Source: Liolophura sinensis
Lineage: Eukaryota > Mollusca > Polyplacophora > Chitonida > Chitonidae
Reading direction: 5' to 3'
DNA length: 64,000 bases
Assembly: GCF_032854445.1 (NCBI RefSeq)
Contig: NC_088306.1
Span: 15,743,386-15,807,385, forward strand
Made by a program: the position numbers and the translations under genes. This document shows positions 58,901-64,000 of the stretch, in pieces (position 1 is the stretch's first letter; each line of letters opens with the position of its first letter). Below the pieces are notes generated by a model. The model was not told the DNA's origin, searched no databases, and saw only the letters and a program-made list of their open reading frames with translations.

Positions 58901-61900
58901 GTTTCCTTTCACAGACTGCTCCTCCTTGCGATCTGTTTACCCTTCCAAAGTGTCCTTTCACAAACTGGTGGTCCTTGCGAACAGTTTACCCTTCCAAAGT
59001 GTCCTTTCACAAACTGCTCCTCCTTGCGAACAGTTTACCCTTTCAAAGTTTCCTTTCACAGACTGCTCCTTCTTGCGAACTGTTTACCCTTCCAAAGTGT
59101 CCTTTCACAAACTGGTCCTCCTTACCTATAATTTACCCTTCCAAAGTTTCTTTTCACAGACTGCTCCTCCTTGCGAACAGTTTACCCTTCCAAAGTGTCC
59201 TTTCACAAACTGCTCCTCCTTACCTATAGTTTACCCTTCCAAAGTGTCCTTTCACAAACTGGTGGTCCTTGCGAACAGTGTACCCTTCCAAAGTGTCCTT
59301 TCACAAACTGGTGGTCCTTGCGAACAGTGTACCCTTCCAAAGTGTCCTTTCACAGACTGGTGGTCCTTGCGAACAGTGTACCCTTCCAAAGTGTCCTTTC
59401 ACAAACTGCTCCTCCTTTTGTACAATTTCACCTTACCAACTGCTTCTTTGCCGTTTTGTTTGCAGGCCAGATTTCTGTCCAGCGATGTATTTTGACAGTG
59501 AAGGAATATCGCAGTAAATACAAGGAGAGTGTGGACGGCTACATTGAGGAGGCTGTTATTCGTAGAGAACTGGCTGACAATTTCTGTTTTTACAACAAAA
59601 ATTATGACAAGATTGAAGGTACATTTACTGGTAGATGTATTACCTGAGGTGTGTGATTCCAGGCCTTAACAGTCGATTTAATTGGAATCAGAGTTTTGGA
59701 AATTGCCGTAAAATTTTTTTTGAAAAAAGAGGTAAATAAATTTCATTAATACCACTTTCATGCTGAATATTTTTGTCGACAAAATATCATCTTAGCAACT
59801 CTCTAAGATGGATAAAACTCTCAGATCAATCAATAAATTTGATTGATTAATTGATTGAAAGCATGTTTGTTTGTTGTTGTTTTTTTAATAGATGGGAAGT
59901 GATGTTTGTTCTTATTTTATTTTTATAGGTTTGTTTTTAAATTCAACCTTTGTATATGTCCAGTTAGCTACTTGAAGGAATCATTATCATGAAGTTTGTC
60001 TACGATGATGTTTGTCTACGATGACGTTTGTCTACGATGTTTTGCTGTCAGGTGCTTACGACTGGGCAAAGAAAAGTCTAGAGCTGCACAAGGGAGATAA
60101 GCGTGAATATTTGTACAGTCGAGAGAAGCTGGAGGCGGGCAAAACTCACGATGATCTCTGGAACGCTGCTCAGGTATTATACATGGAATAGTAGGGGAGC
60201 TCTGAGAAACGTGAACTTATCAACTCGAGGTCAAATTTTAAACAATAAGTGTTTAAATACTTGTGAGGAACTAGCTACATCTGAAAGGCACTTGTTAGGC
60301 TTGAAAGCCAGGTAATTTGAAGCTGGAATTTTGTAGATGTCCTCGCTCTCATGGTTTGTTGTATTTTGGTGAAAATAAGCGTTGTACAACAGTTGTAAGG
60401 GTGTGTGTGTGTGCAGTCTACCATGTGTTAAAGACCACTTGTCTTCCACCAGTATGGTGAGCTTATCTGTACCTCACGTGTGGGAAAGTTTGTCAAAACT
60501 TGCCAAAGGTCAATCGCTTGTGCCTAACATTCCAGGTTCCTTCAATTATCAAACTGTCCAAATTCATCTGTTTCACTCAAGCATGAAAACAGTGTTTTGT
60601 TTTATTTTTATCCGTATCATGTAAATATGTGAAGGTTGGAGATCAGAAATGCTCAAGCAGGCTGAATGGTTTTGTTTCTCAGATCCAGATGGTTAGAGAA
60701 GGCAAAATGCATGGCTTCCTGAGAATGTACTGGGCCAAAAAAATCTTGGAGTGGACTGAGAGTCCTGAACAGGCATTGGTTGAAGCAATTTACTTGAATG
60801 ACAAGTACGAGTTAGATGGGAGAGACCCGAATGGTTATGTGGGTGAGTACTGAACAGGTGTTGTTAGAAGTGATATATCTGAGACCCGAATGGTTATGTG
60901 GGTGAGTACTGAACAGGTGTTGTTAGAAGTGATTTGTGTGAATGACAAGTATGAGTTAGACGAGAGATACCCGAATGGTTATGTGGGTGAGTACTGAACA
61001 GGTGTTGTTGAAGGTGATTTGTCTGGATGACAAGTATGAGTTAGATTAGAGAGACCCGAATGGTTATGTGGGTGAGTACTGAACAGGTGTTGTTAGAAGT
61101 GATTTATCTGAGACCCGAATGGTTATGTGGGTGAGTACTAAACAGGTGTTGTTGAAGGTGATTTGTCTGGATGACAAGTATGAGTTAGATGGGAGATACC
61201 CGAATGGTTATGTGGGTGAGTACTGAACAGGTGTTGTTAGAAGTGATTTGTGTGAATGACAAGTATGAGTTAGACGAGAGAGACCCGAATGGTTATGTGG
61301 GTGAGTACTGAACAGGTGTTGTTAGAAGTGATTTATCTGAGACCCGAATGGTTATGTGGGTGAGTACTGAACAGGTGCTGATAGAGGTGATTTGTCTGAA
61401 CGAGGAGTTAGACAAAAGAGATTGTATTTTGAGGTTGTGTGTGGTTTGTCTGTAGTGATTACTTTTTTATTTGTATTTTCAGGTTGTATATGGTCTATTT
61501 GTATCATTGACAGAGAATATGTATTTTCAGGTTGTACAGTACAGCCAGATCTTAACCATCAATCTTACGCCCATTGTGGCCGGTCGGCGTATGATACACA
61601 GACCATGCACCTTCGTGCGCCTAGACCGTGACGCAATCTTCCAGCCATCATATGCTGACCCTCGGTGAACTGTTAGCGGCCATCGGCCCATAATCATCAA
61701 ATGTTTTAAAGCTAAATACAGATCGATTTCCTGTAAACTGTCATGTCTGTTAAGAACACAGTGATGGCTCGCAGCATATTTACTTGCACACAAATTTCAC
61801 ACAAAGGTCGAGTTTTAATAGCTTACTGTTTGGGAACCCTGCTGTTTTGGTCTGCCACCCATATAGATGTACATGTACACCGTTCCTTTGAGGACAGGGG

Positions 61901-63366
61901 GATTCACGTTTGTACTATGCATCTCAAGTATACAATATTTTGTTTTAATATAAATTACTTCACTAATTATTAAATAATAAGCCTACATAGAGGCATTTGT
62001 GGCTGTTTTATGTGCCGACATATATATGTATATGCAACTCATTGATGTCTCTGAAGTCTGCACTCTACACGGTGGCTCTATACAACCGTGACGGCGTTTT
62101 AGAATTTGGAAACGAACTTGAGTTCTTTCACTTATCATAAATTTATCACAGTTTCATGTTGGAGACAAAATTGTGCTGGAATATTTGACTTTATTGTGTG
62201 ATGTGTGTCAGTCTGCGTGCTTATATATTCTTAAAAAACCTCTGTTGAAAATGTATATGTAATGAGTTATATCAGTACACCATCAAGACCTACAATTTAT
62301 AAAAGTCGAACTGCTGATGCGTATAAACACCAGCAAGTTAATATTTTTCCCTTTAATCTTGAGTCCCTAAATTGAATCCCTGGTTTCATAATTGTCGATC
62401 CTATCGTTTAATAATTTTATATGTACAAAAGCGTGTTTGTTATATGACAAACATAATCCTATGTAACCTTTATATACGCATGAAGACATGCGATGTAAAC
62501 CCTAAGCCTGTATATATAGATGCACCCTAAATCTTGCATAAAATGAAGCTATAAAATGTATTACATATTTTGAGAATATTCCTCCACCATTCATACATTA
62601 ATTATGAAAATACACCCAGGAAAGTAAAAGTCAAAACTGAAGATTTTTGGTACCGGTAAAAAAGAAATCTATTGGCACAGTTACAGTCCAGTTTTTTGCT
62701 TTTTACTTAAGAATAGCCTAATTAAATTGCCTTTCATGAAATATCAGCCTCGTCTGTGCACACGTTATATTCAAAATCTGTAATAAAGTTGTAAAAATTT
62801 ATAGGAAAAGTTAGGCGAATAATGCAAGGCCTACACTGCACATGTACATCTGATGTTGTTACATCAAACTCCAGCGAGTGAATAAATGACGTAATATGAT
62901 ACACTAACCATGGTGCTACGATGTATGGACTGTCTGCAGACTGGGGCCGACCCTACGCCAATGGTAGGCAGAGGGTGATGGTGTGTTTGATCAGGGACCA
63001 GCCAGGGTTGGGGTATAGTGGGCATCTATACATGTACCGTCGGACCACAATGGGCATAGGATTGATGGTTAGGATCTGGCTGTACTGTATTTGTGGTATT
63101 CGCATGGTATTTGTATTTTCATGCTATATGGGGTTTATTTGTGGTGTTCATGGTAGTTGTATATTCAGGTCATATGTGGTCTTGTTTGTGGTATTCACAC
63201 AGTATTTATATTTTCAGGTTGTATGTGGTCTATTTGTGGCATCCACGACCAGGGCTGGGCAGAGAGACCTGTCTTTGGAAAAATCAGATACATGAACTAC
63301 AATGGCTGTAAGAGGAAATTTGACGTCCCTGAATTTGTCCGTCAATACAAGGCAAAGAAAGCTTGA
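49508..63366 (+). CDS. Class II CPD photolyase, spliced gene
   Basis: Nine exons give 561 residues from the first ATG, or 522 from the second (49,625). The enzyme uses FADH- and light to split cyclobutane pyrimidine dimers in DNA. Class II landmarks in order: WMSRDQRVQ (about 130), [22 protein letters not shown] and EYGARTIR (FAD and lesion region), [30 protein letters not shown] (tryptophans seven apart, probably the electron-transfer pair), and [16 protein letters not shown] with FGKIRYMNY near the C-terminus. Exons 2 to 9 join in frame. The exon 1 donor has an extra G (see findings). A basic [11 protein letters not shown] region after the second ATG looks like a nuclear signal. Several introns carry junction arrays. 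Confidence 0.95.
50030..50115 (+). mobile_element. SINE 3' fragment in photolyase intron 1
   Basis: TTTTCCTCCCACCATAATGC, ATATAAGTGAAGTACTTTAG, then GGGCGTAAAACACCAATCAG and ATTAATAAAT match the last third of the main SINE family. Confidence 0.8.
50195..50567. repeat. About 118-bp repeat made of the photolyase exon 2 acceptor junction
   Basis: Three imperfect copies precede the true exon. Each holds GTGTGATTGTCTCCCTTTAG, usually TTCTGTTTTATGGCAGATAA (intron end, acceptor and first exon bases), and then CCTTCCTCTACGCTCAGAGA plus CTTGCCCTCAAAATGGAGGT, which is exon coding sequence. The second copy lacks the acceptor segment. Copies carry frame-breaking changes. Confidence 0.88.
50568..50713 (+). 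CDS. Photolyase exon 2
   Basis: The acceptor TTTTATGGCAG and donor CAG|GTACTA enclose the rest of the split Asp codon and 48 codons, [20 protein letters not shown] then CFCLVSE... Phase 2 bases enter and phase 0 exits. Confidence 0.93.
50838..51020 (+). CDS. Photolyase exon 3
   Basis: The acceptor TTGATTGACAG and donor CAG|GTAAGA enclose 61 codons in phase 0. [15 protein letters not shown] and [11 protein letters not shown] are typical of the class II N-terminal alpha/beta domain. Confidence 0.94.
51021..52412. other. Photolyase intron 3, left part
   Basis: AT-rich intronic sequence with an A run near 52,165-52,180 and a short SINE-like scrap near 51,823-51,860 (TTGGTGTTTAACGTCATACT). No exon seen. 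Confidence 0.5.
52413..54488. repeat. 84-bp minisatellite made of the photolyase exon 4 acceptor junction
   Basis: About 25 units. Each has 48 bp matching the start of exon 4 (GTAGATGCCCACAATAT, CTGCTGGGAGGCCTC, CTAAACTG) and 36 bp matching the intron end (GCTATCAATCAGTTGAGGTG, then TCATTCTCTGTCACAG). Almost every unit keeps the AG. The unit equals 28 codons in the exon's frame ([20 protein letters not shown], then LRCHSLSQ) and is open across 53,289-54,488 and on into the exon. A block near 53,060-53,290 has indels that break the frame. Confidence 0.96.
54489..54647 (+). CDS. Photolyase exon 4
   Basis: The last acceptor of the array (TCTGTCACAG) and donor GAG|GTAAGT enclose 53 codons in phase 0: [20 protein letters not shown], then [11 protein letters not shown]... 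Only from EYGA onward is the sequence unique, because its first 48 bp are the array motif. Confidence 0.94.
54648..56209. other. Photolyase intron 4, left part
   Basis: It contains a SINE head fragment on the - strand at about 54,698-54,780 (GCATGAGCTGGACTTGAACT, then CACCATC, and GCGCCGCGCTGGTACGCTC). Otherwise non-coding, with no exon recognised. Confidence 0.5.
56210..56945. repeat. 113-bp minisatellite in photolyase intron 4
   Basis: Six to seven units of CACTGATATCCTTACCAACA, GAACAGTGATATTAAAAAGG, CCAGTATAAGGTGCCTCTTT, and TTAACAGAATTTTTACTTAA. It ends about 360 bp before exon 5 and shares no sequence with it that I can see. Confidence 0.92.
57308..57506 (+). CDS. Photolyase exon 5
   Basis: The acceptor TTCATTTTCAG and donor G|GTGAGT enclose [46 protein letters not shown] and PWIHF. 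Entry is phase 0 and exit phase 1. Confidence 0.94.
57700..57850 (+). mobile_element. Diverged SINE fragment in photolyase intron 5
   Basis: GCACAGCGCAATGAACCAGT, TCTGCAGCAACCTGTGGATG, GGCTCTTTCCGGTTTCTGGC, and ATTCTTGAGTATGACATAAA, then CACCAAGGAAATAAAG, keep the family order with losses. Confidence 0.65.
57890..59420. repeat. About 49-bp pyrimidine-rich minisatellite ahead of photolyase exon 6
   Basis: About 30 units of TTTACCCTTCCAAAGTTTCC, then TTTCACAGACTGCTCCTCCT, then TGCGAACAG. Each contains CTTTCACAG or a close variant, which looks like a 3' splice site. It stops about 45 bp before the true acceptor TTTGTTTGCAG. Long + strand frames (up to 197 codons) in all three frames result from the lack of stops in the unit. 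Confidence 0.94.
59466..59618 (+). CDS. Photolyase exon 6
   Basis: It encodes [30 protein letters not shown] and [10 protein letters not shown] between TTTGCAG and [19 protein letters not shown] is a class II hallmark. Confidence 0.95.
60000..60051. repeat. Short 18-bp tandem repeat abutting the photolyase exon 7 acceptor
   Basis: TTTGTCTACGATGA and close variants occur three times. The last runs into TTTTGCTGTCAG, the acceptor of exon 7. Confidence 0.8.
60052..60173 (+). CDS. Photolyase exon 7
   Basis: Acceptor TTGCTGTCAG and donor CAG|GTATTA. It encodes [20 protein letters not shown], then [20 protein letters not shown]. Phases fit both neighbours. Confidence 0.94.
60174..60682. other. 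Photolyase intron 7
   Basis: Non-coding, with a short GT run near 60,401-60,413. No junction-derived array seen here. Confidence 0.5.
60683..60842 (+). CDS. Photolyase exon 8
   Basis: The acceptor TTTGTTTCTCAG and donor G|GTGAGT enclose [40 protein letters not shown], and [14 protein letters not shown]. The two Trp residues of YWAKKILEW are seven apart. Confidence 0.95.
60843..61400. repeat. About 84-bp (and shorter) repeat made of the photolyase exon 8 end with its donor
   Basis: Seven copies follow the exon. Each matches its last roughly 75 bp (TGAACAGG...GAATGACAAGTATGAGTTAG, then GAGACCCGAATGGTTATGTG) followed by GGTGAGTAC. Every copy therefore carries a complete 5' splice site. Some copies lack the central part and measure about 50 bp. 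Reading through the true donor meets a stop within four codons (GTGAGTACTGA). Confidence 0.93.
61435..61533. repeat. Copies of the photolyase exon 9 acceptor, distal block
   Basis: GGTTGTGTGTGGTTTGTCTG and TTGTATTTTCAGGTTGTATA, then TGGTCTATTTGT, followed by TATGTATTTTCAGGTTGTA, repeat the intron end and first codons of exon 9, about 1.7 kb upstream of it. At least two AGs follow good pyrimidine tracts. Confidence 0.82.
61535..61590. repeat. Inverted repeat in photolyase intron 8, left arm
   Basis: TACAGTACAGCCAGATCTTA, then ACCATCAATCTTACGCCCAT and TGTGGCCGG. It pairs with 63,036-63,089 as a reverse complement with few mismatches. Confidence 0.8.
61670..62920. other. Photolyase intron 8, between inverted-repeat arms
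   Basis: AT-rich and non-coding, with no exon recognised. A 76-codon + strand frame at 61,743-61,973 has no motif. Confidence 0.5.
63036..63089. repeat. Inverted repeat in photolyase intron 8, right arm
   Basis: CCGTCGGACCACAATGGGCA, then TAGGATTGATGGTTAGGATC and TGGCTGTACTGTA, is the reverse complement of 61,535-61,590. Confidence 0.8.
63090..63217. repeat. Copies of the photolyase exon 9 acceptor, proximal block
   Basis: Two to three diverged units (GTATTTGTATTTTCATGCTA, then TATGGGGTTTATTTGTGG; TATTCAGGTCATATGTGGTC) precede the true junction TATTTTCAG|GTTGTATGTGG at 63,217. They repeat both the intron end and the CMWSICG-coding start. Confidence 0.85.
63218..63366 (+). CDS. Photolyase exon 9, C-terminus
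   Basis: It encodes [40 protein letters not shown] and RQYKAKKA, then TGA. The block is strongly typical of class II enzymes. Entry phase 1 fits exon 8. Confidence 0.96.
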
Positions 63367-63890
63367 GAATGGATGAATCGTGCACAAAACAGGCTATTCA
63401 GATCCTTGTTACCTCTCAGTCTGTGGAGAACTCCATATAAGCCTGCCCATTTCTATAGTCGGAAACACTACATCCAAATTTATGCTATGTTTAACAATCA
63501 CAGCTGTAAGTCAGTATCCAGTATATCATTTGTTTTGTGTACTTTAATACCTTAGTACAATCAGTGTATTACATGTTCCAGTATAAAATGTTTCATTTTG
63601 TCTGTTAGAAAATATAAAGTAAAATAATATTCATATTGAAAGATGTTACAGTTTGCTCCCTGTCATTTTGTCCACATCTTACGGAAAGTGGCCTTAAGTC
63701 TTTATCTATATGTGAAAGGACATCTTTTGATACATTTTATACACCTTTATTGTTTTTGTTTTGTTTTTGGATTTTAACCACATTGGTTATTTTGAGAGCA
63801 GTATTTCTCTTCTGGACATGATAATGTCCTCAGTCTGTTAGTATGTTATCATGTTAGCATGTTATGGAAGGAGATTTCAGAAGTCCTGAA
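63367..63890. other. Photolyase 3' flank
   Basis: AT-rich. I see no canonical AATAAA; AATATAAAGT near 63,610 and TATAAA near 63,582 are possible weak polyadenylation signals. Confidence 0.4.
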
Positions 63891-63894
63891 ATAT

Positions 63895-64000
63895 TCATAG
63901 ACAAACCTGGACATTAACAAACACCGGTGATCCTTAACGTTCACAGACACACCTGAACAATAACAAACACTGGCGATCCTTAATGTTCACAGACACACCT
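63895..64000. repeat. About 46-bp tandem repeat running off the window
   Basis: Two and a half units of GTTCACAGACACACCTGAAC, then AATAACAAACACTGGCGATC and CTTAAT reach the right edge. The full extent is unknown. Confidence 0.8.

Noticed and set aside
58240..59647. Several + strand frames of 76-197 codons ([15 protein letters not shown] repeats)
   Set aside because: All three frames are open because the 49-bp pyrimidine-rich unit lacks stops. The same peptide recurs with frame shifts, as expected for non-coding repeat.
61471..61668. Alternative last exon of photolyase ([16 protein letters not shown]... frame)
   Set aside because: It follows a good TATTTTCAG, but in the phase set by exon 8 the sequence reads a different short frame. 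The segment includes an inverted-repeat arm. Without transcripts I do not call it.

Overview
The window is animal nuclear DNA. It has spliced genes with GT/AG introns, AT-rich non-coding sequence, many copies of a tRNA-derived SINE with an AAATAAAT-type tail, abundant TACATG motifs, long minisatellites and one 200-N assembly gap. The SINE types and the protein matches fit a lophotrochozoan invertebrate (mollusc or brachiopod). I cannot settle the species from sequence alone.

Four multi-exon genes are supported, in this order. (1) A CCDC160-like coiled-coil protein on the + strand, coding exons 15,814-17,724. (2) An ITM2/BRI-family type II membrane protein with a BRICHOS domain on the - strand, six coding exons from 40,223 down to 23,943, convergent with gene 1. 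(3) An unidentified + strand gene with a PHD-like cysteine motif, exons between about 41,547 and 45,717, interrupted by the N gap. (4) A class II CPD photolyase on the + strand, nine coding exons from 49,508 to 63,366. A possible 5' coding exon of a fifth gene lies on the - strand at 1,038-1,127 and would run off the left edge. The genes are unrelated in function, and nothing suggests a shared pathway.

The rest is mostly repeats. At 1-3.4 kb there is a long imperfect inverted repeat and two arrays with roughly 42-bp units. At 6-11 kb there are SINE copies and two arrays, followed by a 649-bp non-autonomous DNA transposon with terminal inverted repeats and a 6-bp candidate target duplication. 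Further arrays lie in and around all four genes. Two arrays of one 53-bp family, in opposite orientation, flank gene 3.

The most unusual signal is a recurring pattern. Large tandem arrays sit on exon-intron junctions, and several repeat units contain a copy of the splice site plus adjoining exon sequence. I see this at the ITM2 exon 2 donor, the ITM2 exon 3 acceptor, the gene 3 first recognised acceptor, and the photolyase exon 2, 4 and 9 acceptors and exon 8 donor. Looser versions lie just upstream of the CCDC160 coding exon and photolyase exons 6 and 7. The photolyase exon 4 array has an 84-bp (28-codon) unit that is largely open in the exon's own frame, so use of an upstream acceptor would add multiples of 28 residues. 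Confirming this as a general process needs transcript data and a genome-wide count.
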